A stretch of 30,171 nucleotides of DNA from JANNOG01 sp050329415. Its GTDB lineage: Bacteria; Actinomycetota; Actinomycetes; Actinomycetales; JBBAYJ01. Position 1 is the first letter of the stretch, and each line of letters starts with the position of its first letter. Made by a program: the position numbers and the translations under genes. The notes beneath the pieces were generated by a model, which saw nothing but the letters and a program-made list of their open reading frames with translations, ran no database searches and was not told where the DNA came from. Below, piece after piece: positions 7,715-15,508 of this stretch. The stretch lies in the NCBI GenBank assembly GCA_050329415.1, contig JBHJOS010000161.1:1-30171 (forward strand), given 5' to 3'.

Positions 7715-8714
7715 GTGCCCACGGCCGAAAGGGTCGACAGCCCCCTACGGGCCGGTCCCGCGCGCCTGATCCCGGAGACGGCCGTCGCCGCGGTTTCCGG
7801 CGCCCCGGCGGAGCCTCGCGACCGTAGCGGGGGGCCGCTGCCGCTGCGTGTCATGACCGGATGGGAGGAGGAGTACCTGGCCCGGCACCAGTCGGACGCC
7901 AACACGTCCCGGACCTGCAACGAGCTGCTGGCCCTGTGCTGCGCACCCCCCGGGGCGGAACCGGGAGGCGCGCGCGAAGCAGTGCGCGGGCTGCTCGTGG
8001 CCGAACGGGACCGCGAGCTGGTCCGGTTGCGCAGGATGTCGCTGGGTCCCGACGTCACCGCGCAGGCCGACTGCCCCGAGTGCGGCTCCGGCAGCGAGAT
8101 CCGCTTCTCGCTCGACGAGCCCGGTCCCGGCGAGGCGCTGCTGGCACCGCGCGACGAAGCCCCCAGCGCGCGCGAGTTCGACGTGCAGCTGGCGGGTGTC
8201 GGGCGCGTCCGGATGCGGCTGCCCACCGCCGGGGACCAGGCCGACATGGTCGAGGAACTGATGCCTGCGGACGGCCCGGACGCCGGGTCCGAGTCGGCGC
8301 TGGAGGCCTCGGTGCGGCGCACGTGGCTGCTGGCGCGCTGCGTGACGGCGTTCGGCCCCGGAGCCGGCCCCCTTGACGTGACGGCGGCCCGGGCGATGCC
8401 CGTCGCCCAGCGGGGGGCGCTGGTCGCCGCGTTGGAGGAGCGGCTCCCGGACTCCGACCTCTCTCTGCTCGCGACCTGTCCCGAGTGCCGTCACGGCTTC
8501 ACAGTCGCCCTCGACATGTCGATCTTTTTTTTTCGAGATGAGAGGCCGCGCCGCGGGAGTGTTGCGCGACGTCCACCGGATCGCCCGGGCCTATCACTGG
8601 GCCGAGGCGGAGATCCTCGGCCTGCCGCTGGCACGTCGCGGCGCCTACCTGATGCTGTTGGAGGAGGACGACGACGCCGCACTGCTCGACGGTCTGCTGG
8701 GCGAGCTGCCGTGA
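7715..8714 (+). CDS. T4 gp26-type baseplate hub assembly chaperone, frame broken at a T9 tract
   Basis: Starts at a GTG four bases after the tube stop. After a variable N-terminus it reads LPLRVMTGWEEEYLA, then two zinc-ribbon-like CPEC pairs (C120/C123 and C255/C258) flanking LAGVGRVRMRLPTAGDQADM. This is the layout of the T4_baseplate/gp26 family, a chaperone that helps assemble the baseplate hub. At residues 271-273 (FFF, nine T at 8525-8533) the zero frame turns into Arg/Pro-rich sequence ending at 8731. The conserved family C-terminus (AGVLRDVHRIARAYHWAEAE, ILGLPLARRGAYL, MLLEE) continues in the frame reached by skipping one T and stops at 8714, giving about 332 residues. The cause may be an indel, a sequencing error or programmed slippage. 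Confidence 0.82.
8525..8533 (+). other. Nine-T homopolymer at the chaperone frame switch
   Basis: Nine consecutive T residues inside a coding gene of very high GC, written as three TTT Phe codons although TTC is the normal Phe codon in this operon. Immediately 3' the family-like reading frame is the one obtained with eight T. This is the exact point where the two halves of the gp26-type chaperone join. Confidence 0.85.
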
Positions 8715-8730
8715 GGAGCGTCACCGTCTG

Positions 8731-9855
8731 ATGGGGGCGCTGGAGGACGTCTCGAAGCTCCCGCTGCGGCCCGCGGGTGCCCGACGGGTGGGGCCCCGGC
8801 ACCGACCGGGCAGCCTCTCGGCACGGACCTCGAATCCGCCGCGGCCCGCTGTGCGCCGCGTGGTCGGGGCCGGTCCGTCCGTGCCGCTCCGGCCCGCCCT
8901 GCCGTCGGGCCACTCCGTCGCGGCTACGGAGCAGCGGCCCGGGGCACCCCTGTGGGCGGGGACCACGGGGACAGGGCCGACCGGAGCGGACCGGCACGCG
9001 CCCGCCGCGCGTGAGGGCGGTTCCTCCGCTCCAGGGTCCGGCAGTCCCCGCCGCGAGCCGCCCGCACCCCGAACGAGGCCCCCGGCGGGGAACGCTGGCC
9101 CGCCGGCACGAGAGTCGAGCGCCGAGATGTCGGGTCCGCGCCCGCCCGCCCGCGGCTCGGCTCCCGACCTGCGGCCCGTCACCGCGCCCGCGACCGGCCG
9201 GGCCAGGATCCCCTCGGCGCCCCCCGGACGAGCCGTCTCGCGCACGTCGCCGCGCCGGGACCGCCCGCTGAAGCCCCGCCCGCACCACCTCCGCGGGGTC
9301 CCGGTGAGTGACGTGATCCGCCCCGGCGAGCCTTCGCCCGCGGCGCCCCGGGTCCACGCGCTGCTTCCCGCTGCCGCGCACTCACCCGAGCGCCGTCGAG
9401 GGCAACAACCGCACGGCACCGGCGCGCCCGGCCCGGACCGGCGACTCGCGGGCGCGGGCACCGGGGAACCGACCGAGACACCGACCGCGCCCCGGACCGC
9501 GACCCCGGCCCTCCCGGCGTCCGGCGCCACGCTCCCGTCACCCCCGCCCTCCCGCGCCGCCCTCCCCGCACTACCGCCGTCCCGCACCGCGCTGCACCCG
9601 CCGCCGCCCCGCCCCGTCCTCCCGCCACCGCCGGTGCCCGGTTCGGGTCCCGGTGCGGGATCGACCGTGACCCCGGTCGCCGCTCGCCGATCCCCGGCAC
9701 CTCCCGGTCCCGGAGTCCGCATCGACATCGGCCGGATCGAGATCAGGACGACGGAACGCACGGGACCACGGCCCGCACCCGGCCCGCGGCGCAGCGCCCC
9801 GGCCGCCCACTCGATCGATCCCCGCCTGCCCTTCTCCTCACGACGGGCTTGGTGA
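8731..9855 (+). CDS. Proline-rich, low-complexity eCIS operon protein
   Basis: 374 residues from the ATG at 8731, which overlaps the TGA of the zero-frame chaperone reading (TGATG); GAGGAG lies 12 bases upstream. The protein is dominated by Pro, Arg, Gly, Ala and Ser, with runs such as PPPPRPVLPPPPVPG near residues 288-302, and is predicted disordered. Only the C-terminal end looks structured: VRIDIGRIEIRTTE at about residues 328-341. Similar short 'IxRIEVR' tails occur in proteins encoded at this position in related tail-like clusters, to my recollection. Possible roles are a flexible linker, a scaffold or a tape-measure substitute, all guesses. It is followed by a GTGA overlap with the DUF4255 gene. 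Confidence 0.66.
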   Translation: MGALEDVSKLPLRPAGARRVGPRHRPGSLSARTSNPPRPAVRRVVGAGPSVPLRPALPSGHSVAATEQRPGAPLWAGTTGTGPTGADRHAPAAREGGSSAPGSGSPRREPPAPRTRPPAGNAGPPARESSAEMSGPRPPARGSAPDLRPVTAPATGRARIPSAPPGRAVSRTSPRRDRPLKPRPHHLRGVPVSDVIRPGEPSPAAPRVHALLPAAAHSPERRRGQQPHGTGAPGPDRRLAGAGTGEPTETPTAPRTATPALPASGATLPSPPPSRAALPALPPSRTALHPPPPRPVLPPPPVPGSGPGAGSTVTPVAARRSPAPPGPGVRIDIGRIEIRTTERTGPRPAPGPRRSAPAAHSIDPRLPFSSRRAW

Positions 9856-11024
9856 CGGTGGGCGCGGTCTTCGAGGACCTGCACGACGTGGCGCAGCTGC
9901 TGTCGGAGCACATCCGGGAGGAGACCGGGATCGCCGACGTCCAGCCCGGCGCCCCGCGGGAGGCCACGGCGACCGTCGAAGCGGGCGTGCGGATCACCCT
10001 GCTCTACGTCACGCCGCAGCCGGGCCACCGCAACGACCCCCTGGAGCGGCAGCCCGACGGGAGCCTCGCCCCGCCCCCCCTGTCGCTGTCGTGCTGGTAC
10101 CTCGTGACCACGTCGGGCGCCGACGCCGAGGACCCGGTGGCTGCGCACTCGGCGCTCGGCCGGGTCATGACCCTCTATCACGACCGCACCCGGCTGGCGC
10201 TGCCGCTGTCGTCGAGTCCGGCGGCTCCCCCCGGGGCGTTCACGGACCTCGGCCGGGGCGCCCTGGACGTGATCCAGGTTCCGATGTCCCTGGAGCAGAT
10301 CGACAAGATCTGGACGGTCACGGACGTCCGCGTGCAACCGTGGGTCCTGCTCGAGGCCGCGCCCGTGCAGCTCGTCCCGGGCCGGCCCGCGACGCCGGCT
10401 CCGATGCCGGTCCGCCCGGGCGGGATCCGGTTGTCGACGGCCGTCGGCCTGCGCCCCGAAATCGTGGCGATGTCGCCGCAGCCGGTTCGCCCCGGCGGCC
10501 GCCTGCGCCTGACCTTCCGGGCGTCGCAGGACGTGACCGCCGTGCGCATCGCCGGCGCCGAGGTGCTCGCGACCGCCCCCGGCTGGGCTCCGGTGCCTGG
10601 CGACACCGCCTCCGCTGTCGTCGAGCTGGCCGGAGGTGTCGTCGACGGGCTCGCGCCCGGACCCCACCCCGTCGCCCTGGTCACCGGGGGCCTGGCCTCG
10701 CGGACCGAGCGGCTGCGGATCGCCGACCCGGATCAGGCCGTCGTCGACGCGCCGCCGGCCGCACCACACTCCCGGCTCACGGACCTCGAGCTGTCCGGGG
10801 CAGGGTTGACCGGGGCCGAAGAGGTCCTCGCGTGGCCGGACGCCGGCGTCGGCGCGCCCAGTGACGTGGTGTCGCTTCCCTTCGCCGCGTCGAGCGCGGG
10901 CTCAGTCCGCGTCCTGTCGGCCGGCGGGCTGGCGACCCTGCGGCCATCGGTGCGACGGTGGCGGCTCACGGTTCGGATCGCCACGGTGTTCACCCCCTTC
11001 GTCGTGCTGGATCTGGTCGCATGA
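9852..11024 (+). CDS. DUF4255 (Pvc16-N-like) tail terminator / cap protein
   Basis: 390 residues from the GTG at 9852, chosen because it forms a GTGA overlap with the preceding stop; a TTG just upstream is less likely. The N-terminal domain (AVFEDLHDVAQLLSEHI, then GVRITLLYVTPQPGHRN, LSCWYLVTTSG, HSALGRVMTLYHDRT and TLE-like SLEQIDKIWT) is DUF4255/Pvc16_N, which caps the distal end of the tube and sheath in PVC and Afp particles. The C-terminal half (from about residue 190) contains Ig/IPT-like strands (MSPQPVRPGGRLRLTFR), a frequent addition in this family. It is ATGA-coupled to the ATPase gene. Confidence 0.9.
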   Translation: MTVGAVFEDLHDVAQLLSEHIREETGIADVQPGAPREATATVEAGVRITLLYVTPQPGHRNDPLERQPDGSLAPPPLSLSCWYLVTTSGADAEDPVAAHSALGRVMTLYHDRTRLALPLSSSPAAPPGAFTDLGRGALDVIQVPMSLEQIDKIWTVTDVRVQPWVLLEAAPVQLVPGRPATPAPMPVRPGGIRLSTAVGLRPEIVAMSPQPVRPGGRLRLTFRASQDVTAVRIAGAEVLATAPGWAPVPGDTASAVVELAGGVVDGLAPGPHPVALVTGGLASRTERLRIADPDQAVVDAPPAAPHSRLTDLELSGAGLTGAEEVLAWPDAGVGAPSDVVSLPFAASSAGSVRVLSAGGLATLRPSVRRWRLTVRIATVFTPFVVLDLVA

Positions 11025-13030
11025 TCGGCGCCGCCCTCATGCGCGACGCCGCGGTCCTCGGGGCCGCGTGCCACCTCGCCGCACCGCAGGGGGATGTCCC
11101 GCGGGCCGACAGCGGTTGGTCGGAACACCCGCAGGCGCGGGCGGACCTGCGCCGCACCCTCGTCGACCACGCCGCCGGCGACCCGGTGGCCCGCCGCCTG
11201 CAGGACGACCTCGGCCTGCCCGAGCTGTCGTACTGGCTCGTCATGCTGTGCGCCGCCGTGGAACTGCACCCGGAGGCCGCGGCAGCCGTCAGCCTCCTCA
11301 CCGAGGACCCGCACCAGCAGCTCCCGACGCCGGTCGTCGTGGCGAAGCTGGCACGCGGGATCCTCGATCAGCCCTTCGACGCCGCCCTCGCGCAGGCGTT
11401 CGGCGGCGGTCCCGCCGCCCGGCTCGGGCTGGTCGAGGCGCTCGATCCCCCGCACGGAACCCCCCGCAGCCAGCAGGCCCTCCGCCTGGCCGACCTGGGT
11501 CTGCTGCGCGATCGCGCCGCCGGCGCGGCGGTCCTCGCCGCCGACCTGCTGCCGGTCCACGTCCCGTCGCCGGGCGCGGCGCCCGCGGACGGTGAGGCCG
11601 GGCGCCTGGTCGACGAGGCCCTGGCGCTCCTGCACCGGCACGGCGCGATCCTCGTGCAGGGCCGCTCGCGGCGGGGGTGCCGGCAGCTGGCCGTGGACCT
11701 GGCCGCACGGCGTGGGGCGTCGGCCCTCCTCGTGACCGCACGGGACCGGGTGCCCGCACCCGCGGAGGTCTGCGGCCGTCCCGACGTCCTCGTGGCGCTG
11801 GACCTGCATCCGGTGGAACCGTCGCCGACGGCCCTGGCGGGGTTCGTGGCGGCCGGCACGGACCTGCTCGTCCTCGTCGACGACGTCGTCGACACCTCCG
11901 ACCTGCCGGTGGCCGACGCCGCGCCCCTGGACCCGGCGGCCGCCGAGCGGATCTGGGGGCAGGTCGTGGCGCCCGGGCCCGCGCGGACGCTCGCCGCAGC
12001 GTTCCGCGTGGGACTCGACGAGGCACGAGCGGCCGTGGCCGCGGTGAACCCATCCGGAGACGACCCGACCGGCGACGACCCGACCGGCGACGACCCGGCG
12101 GTGGCACGCGTCGCGCGACGGTTGCGCGCCGAGGGTGCCCGGCGGATGGGCCGCCACGTCACCGTGGTCGACACCCGCGCCCGGCTGTCGGACCTCGTCG
12201 TGCCGGACCAGCTCGGCCGGCAGCTCGACGAGATCGTGTCCTGGCACCGCAGCGCGCACCGGGTCCGCCGCGACATGGGGCTGCCCGACGCGACGGCAGG
12301 CGGCCTCACCTGCCTGTTCGCCGGGAAGTCCGGGACCGGCAAGACCTTCGCCGCTCGCTGCCTGGCCGCCGAACTGGGCCTCAACCTCTACCGGATCGAC
12401 CTCAGCCAGGTGGTGTCGAAGTACATCGGCGAGACGGAGAAGGCCCTGGGTCAGGTCTTCGACGAGGTCGGGGCCGGGCACGGCGTGCTGTTGTTCGACG
12501 AGGCGGACGCCCTGTTCGGGCGGCGCTCCGAGGTCAAGGACGCCCACGACCGCTACGCCAACATCGAGGTCGGGTACCTGCTGCAGCGCCTGGAGTCCCA
12601 CGACGGTGTCGTCGTCCTCACGACCAATCTCCAGGGGAACATGGACGCCGCGTTCGTGCGCCGGATCCGGTTCATCCTGCAGTTCCCCGCGCCCGACCAG
12701 GGGCTGCGACGGCGGCTGTGGAACCAGGCCCTGCCGGGCCCGCAGTGGCGCTCACCCGACCTCGACCTCGATGTGCTCGCCGAGCGGTTCCAGGTCAGCG
12801 GGGGTGCCATCCACAGCATCGGCCTGGCGGCGGCTCACCTCGCGGCCGCGACGCCCTCCGGTTCGATCACCATCGGCCACGTCGTACGGGCGGCCCAGCG
12901 GGAGCTGGCGAAGTCCGGCCGGCGCAGCGACGCCTCGGCGTTCGGCGTGCTCGGCGCCCACCTGCCCGAGGCCGCCGGGGCGCGCAACGGCCGGGGCGAC
13001 GGCGCCGTCGCCCGCGCAGGGGCCCGGTGA
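11021..13030 (+). CDS. AAA+ ATPase of the eCIS (Pvc15-like)
   Basis: 669 residues from the ATG at 11021 (ATGA overlap with the DUF4255 stop). The N-terminal ~330 residues form a helical, Ala-rich regulatory region, including a degenerate P-loop-like stretch HGAILVQGRSRRG. After a short acidic repeat linker (346-360) comes the catalytic AAA+ domain. It has Walker A GKSGTGKT (435-442), Walker B VLLFDEADALFG (D493/E494), sensor 1 at TTNLQGN and an arginine pair at 547-548 (VRRIRFILQF). A C-terminal lid follows. Homologues in PVC and Afp clusters are needed for particle assembly, payload loading or stability. The last bases form a GTGA overlap with the next gene. Confidence 0.93.
   Translation: MIGAALMRDAAVLGAACHLAAPQGDVPRADSGWSEHPQARADLRRTLVDHAAGDPVARRLQDDLGLPELSYWLVMLCAAVELHPEAAAAVSLLTEDPHQQLPTPVVVAKLARGILDQPFDAALAQAFGGGPAARLGLVEALDPPHGTPRSQQALRLADLGLLRDRAAGAAVLAADLLPVHVPSPGAAPADGEAGRLVDEALALLHRHGAILVQGRSRRGCRQLAVDLAARRGASALLVTARDRVPAPAEVCGRPDVLVALDLHPVEPSPTALAGFVAAGTDLLVLVDDVVDTSDLPVADAAPLDPAAAERIWGQVVAPGPARTLAAAFRVGLDEARAAVAAVNPSGDDPTGDDPTGDDPAVARVARRLRAEGARRMGRHVTVVDTRARLSDLVVPDQLGRQLDEIVSWHRSAHRVRRDMGLPDATAGGLTCLFAGKSGTGKTFAARCLAAELGLNLYRIDLSQVVSKYIGETEKALGQVFDEVGAGHGVLLFDEADALFGRRSEVKDAHDRYANIEVGYLLQRLESHDGVVVLTTNLQGNMDAAFVRRIRFILQFPAPDQGLRRRLWNQALPGPQWRSPDLDLDVLAERFQVSGGAIHSIGLAAAHLAAATPSGSITIGHVVRAAQRELAKSGRRSDASAFGVLGAHLPEAAGARNGRGDGAVARAGAR
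12056..12100 (+). repeat. Three tandem 15-bp units encoding GDDPT-type linker
   Basis: Units at 12056-12070, 12071-12085 and 12086-12100 are near-identical and encode GDDPT, GDDPT and GDDPA in frame inside the ATPase. They join the N-terminal region to the AAA+ core. Because each unit is a multiple of three, copy number could vary without breaking the gene, changing linker length. Confidence 0.85.
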
Positions 13031-13329
13031 GCACGGCAGTGACCAGGGCAGGGAGCGAGGTGCGGCTGCGGATCGACCGGATCGCCGTGGAGATCGACGA
13101 GACCCGGGCCGCCGAGGCCTCGGAGACGATCCGCGAGGCCCTGTCCCTGCTCGCCGAACGCCTGGCGACCGCTCCGGCCGCCGGAGCCGACGCGCGGTCG
13201 CTGGCGCTGGACCTCATCGACATCGGGCCGGTCGACCCGCGGTGGCTCACCGGCCCGGCCGCTGCGGACCGGCTCAGCGAGGAGCTCTACCGCAGGATCG
13301 TCGGCGCCACCGCCGGAGGGTGGACCTGA
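13027..13329 (+). CDS. Small conserved-type eCIS operon protein of unknown function
   Basis: 100 residues from the GTG at 13027, overlapping the ATPase stop (GTGA), with its own stop overlapping the next ATG (TGATG). The N-terminal half is a beta-like stretch VRLRIDRIAVEIDE, followed by a helical EASETIREALSLLAERLAT, then LALDLIDIGPVDPRWL and LSEELYRRIV. I do not recognise a named domain. The tight coupling between the ATPase and the tube-associated protein argues that it is part of the particle or its assembly machinery. The VRLRIDRIAVEI motif resembles the C-terminal tail of the Pro-rich protein at 8731. Confidence 0.75.
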   Translation: MSTAVTRAGSEVRLRIDRIAVEIDETRAAEASETIREALSLLAERLATAPAAGADARSLALDLIDIGPVDPRWLTGPAAADRLSEELYRRIVGATAGGWT

Positions 13330-14003
13330 TGGCCGTGGAGACCGGGTACCTCAGGGGCGCGTTCATCGCCTACGAGCCGGGGGGCTACCCGGACCGCCGC
13401 CGGGTGATCCCCTTCCGCTTCAACCCGGAGTCCGTGTCCCGCACCGTCGCCGTCGAGGCGGGCCAGCCCGGCGGGGGCACCGATGCGGCGGCACCGGGTG
13501 CGTCCGCGAGCGCCTCACAGGAGGCCCCGCCGGACGTCGCCACCTCCGTCAAGGAGAGCTTCAGCCTTCAGGTCCGCCTCGACTTCGCCGACCGGGACCC
13601 CCTGGTCAGCGGGCTCGACCCGAAACTCGGGATCGCCCCGGAGATCGCCGCGGTCGAGGAGCTGCTGTACCCCGCCGAGTCAGACGCCCAGGCCGCTTCC
13701 GACGGGACCGAGGCCGTCCGGGCCGCCCAGGCCCGCCCCACCGTGCTGTTCGTCTGGGGCCGCAAGCGGGTCCTGCCGGTCCGTATCACCTCCCTCAAGA
13801 TCGACGAGTCGGTCTACAACGCCGAGCTCCAGCCCGTGCGTGCCGAGCTGGAGGCGTCGCTGGAGGTGATGGGGGAGGCCGAGGCCCGCGACGACGTCGC
13901 CGTGCGCTCGGCCCTGGACCACACCGCCGCCGCCCGGCGGGCGCTGGCCCGCATGTACTACGACAACACGGCAGCCCAGGGCTCGAACATCCTGCCGCTG
14001 TGA
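13329..14003 (+). CDS. CIS tube/hub protein, N-terminal domain (Pvc7-like)
   Basis: 224 residues. It begins with a domain of the CIS_tube type: LRGAFIAYEPGGYPDRRRVI, then PFRFNPESVSRTV, where 'FxFNPxS' is the family signature. KESFSLQVRLDFADRD, ELLYP, VLFVWGRKRVLPVRITSLKI and ESVYNAELQPVRAELEASLEV follow. In PVC/Afp such proteins (Pvc7) join the tube to the central hub and are fused to a LysM domain. Here the LysM-like part is encoded separately 80 bases downstream. An Ala/Gly-rich loop (about residues 45-65) is probably flexible. Confidence 0.9.
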   Translation: MAVETGYLRGAFIAYEPGGYPDRRRVIPFRFNPESVSRTVAVEAGQPGGGTDAAAPGASASASQEAPPDVATSVKESFSLQVRLDFADRDPLVSGLDPKLGIAPEIAAVEELLYPAESDAQAASDGTEAVRAAQARPTVLFVWGRKRVLPVRITSLKIDESVYNAELQPVRAELEASLEVMGEAEARDDVAVRSALDHTAAARRALARMYYDNTAAQGSNILPL

Positions 14004-14020
14004 ACGAGGACGGAGGCGAC

Positions 14021-14086
14021 ATGAGGACGAACGGGACACCCGTGACCACCTGGAACGCGCCGCGACGCCGGGGAGGACGGTCGTGA
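14021..14086 (+). CDS. Possible 21-residue leader ORF before the LysM gene
   Basis: ATG at 14021 preceded by GGAGG a few bases upstream encodes MRTNGTPVTTWNAPRRRGGR plus one Ser, ending in a TGA that overlaps the GTG of the LysM gene (GTGA at 14083-14086). It fills the only noticeable gap between genes 13329-14003 and 14083-14358. The good ribosome site and exact coupling suggest it may be translated to deliver ribosomes to the next start. However, GGGGAGGA also lies directly upstream of that GTG, so the ORF may be accidental. Confidence 0.33.
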   Translation: MRTNGTPVTTWNAPRRRGGRS

Positions 14087-14358
14087 TCGATCGCCGCAGC
14101 CGCTACGCCTCGACGCCGGTCCTCGAACTGCCCGACGGCCACGGCGGGGTGACCCGGGTCCTGGACCTGCGGGCCGTGGCGCCGCCGCGGGCCGTCCTGG
14201 CCGTGGTCCCCACCGACACCGACCGGCTGGACCTGCTGGCGTGGCGCTACTACCGCGACCCCACCCGCTTCTGGCGGATCTGTGACGCCTCCCCCGAGCC
14301 CGACCCGTTCGACGTCGTCGTCCCCGGCGACCCGCTGGCCGTCCCCCCGGACCGGTGA
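14083..14358 (+). CDS. LysM-like baseplate/hub protein
   Basis: 91 residues from a GTG at 14083 with GGGGAGGA just upstream. The last two-thirds, AVVPTDTDRLDLLAWRYYRD, then PTRFWRICDASPEPDPF and VVVPGDPLAVPPD, matches the LysM pattern seen in tail proteins (T4 gp53 and the C-terminus of Pvc7): a 'D-x-L-D-L-A-x-R-Y-x-D-P-x-x-W' helix, an Asp-Ala/Asn turn and a final 'PGxxLxVP' strand. In contractile tails this domain clamps the hub to the wedge rather than binding cell wall. It is separated here from the Pvc7-like protein with which it is fused in PVC. Confidence 0.84.
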   Translation: MIDRRSRYASTPVLELPDGHGGVTRVLDLRAVAPPRAVLAVVPTDTDRLDLLAWRYYRDPTRFWRICDASPEPDPFDVVVPGDPLAVPPDR

Positions 14359-14362
14359 CCGC

Positions 14363-15508
14363 ATGACGAGCCCACGCCTGCAGATCCACCTCGGCGGGTC
14401 CCCGCTGCCCGCGGCGGTGCTGGCCCGCCTCACCCGCCTGGAGGTGCGCGAGGGCGACGACGACCCCTCCGTCGTCGCGCTGCGGTTCGGCCTGGTGCAG
14501 CGGGGCACCGGCGAGTACGCCCCGCTGGACGACGACCTCGTCGAGCCCGGCCGGTCTCTCAGCGTCGAGCTGGAGCCGCCCGGCGGGACCCTGCGCCGGG
14601 TGTTCGAGGGCGTGGTGACCCACCTCCGGCCCCATTTCGAGGCTCCGGCGACGAACTCCTACCTCGAGATCCTCGGCATGGACCACGCGGCCATCCTCGA
14701 CGCGCACGAGAAGGTCGCCGCCTGGGAATCGGGCACGGACAGCGATGTCATCGCCGACATCCTCGGCCAGTACCGGATCCGTGCGGACACCGCGCCGACG
14801 CCGGTCGCCCACGACAAGGACCGGGCCCACCTCGTCCAGCGCGGCACGGACTGGCGGTTCGCCCAGCACCTCGCCCGGCGCAACGGGCTGCGCTTCTGGT
14901 TCGAGTGGGACGACGTGGCCGGGGAGGTCGTGGGCCGCCTCCAGCCCCCGGACGTCGCCGGCGAGGCACAGGCCGACGTCGCCATCCTGCAGGACGGCGA
15001 GTGCCTGTCCTGGGCGGACGTCCAACTGCTCGCGACGGGGCCGGTGGGCGTCACGGGCGCCGCGATCGACCCGGTGGCCAAGCGGGTGATCCGCGCCTCG
15101 GGCGAGCCCGTCCTGGACGTCATGGGCGGTGTCGACGCCGCGCAGGGCGTCGCCGACGGGCTGCAGGCCGCCGGAGCCACCGGCACGACGGCCCTGCTGC
15201 GCCACCCCCCGGACACCGACGAGGCGCTCGCCGCGGCCGCGAGCGGGGCCACGGACGCCGCCCGGTTCGTCCTGGAGCTGCGGGCGGAGCTGGATCCCGC
15301 CCTGTACCGGGGGCTGCTGCGGGCCCGTCGGCCCGTGCTGGTGCGGGGGATCGGGCGCCGGTTCTCCGGCACGTACCACGTGCGCTCGGTGCGGACCACC
15401 CTGGACGGGGGCGTGTTGTCGCAGACCTTCACCGCCGTGCGCAACGCGACGGACCAGACCGGGGGGGAGCCCTTCGGGCAGTCGGCGGAGGAGGTGCCCG
15501 CCTCGTGA
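14363..15508 (+). CDS. Baseplate hub protein, gp27/phage late control D type
   Basis: 381 residues from the ATG at 14363. The sequence has the phage_GPD/VgrG-N pattern: LTRLEVREGDDDPSVVALRF at the start, EGVVTHLRPHF, LEILGMDHAAILDAHEK, VIADILGQY, then LVQRGTDWRFAQHLARRNGL and RFWFEW, a very typical gp27-type stretch. A C-terminal domain with RFSGTYHVRSVRTTLDGG follows. It should form the trimeric hub on which the spike sits. In PVC the hub and spike are fused (Pvc8); here they are two genes joined by a GTGA overlap. Confidence 0.92.
   Translation: MTSPRLQIHLGGSPLPAAVLARLTRLEVREGDDDPSVVALRFGLVQRGTGEYAPLDDDLVEPGRSLSVELEPPGGTLRRVFEGVVTHLRPHFEAPATNSYLEILGMDHAAILDAHEKVAAWESGTDSDVIADILGQYRIRADTAPTPVAHDKDRAHLVQRGTDWRFAQHLARRNGLRFWFEWDDVAGEVVGRLQPPDVAGEAQADVAILQDGECLSWADVQLLATGPVGVTGAAIDPVAKRVIRASGEPVLDVMGGVDAAQGVADGLQAAGATGTTALLRHPPDTDEALAAAASGATDAARFVLELRAELDPALYRGLLRARRPVLVRGIGRRFSGTYHVRSVRTTLDGGVLSQTFTAVRNATDQTGGEPFGQSAEEVPAS

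Noticed and set aside
6838..8322. 494-residue minus-strand open frame
   Set aside because: Antisense to the sheath, tube and chaperone genes, which have clear family matches; Arg/Ser/Gly-rich composition typical of high-GC shadow frames.
9580..9650. C-rich, Pro-coding tract as a possible DNA repeat or regulatory element
   Set aside because: Irregular low-complexity codons for Pro/Arg/Ala within an open frame; no fixed repeat unit.
8721..10769. 682-residue minus-strand open frame
   Set aside because: Antisense to the Pro-rich and DUF4255 genes; no recognisable domain, low-complexity Gly/Arg sequence.
10733..12601. 622-residue minus-strand open frame
   Set aside because: Antisense to the AAA+ ATPase, whose Walker motifs fix the coding strand.
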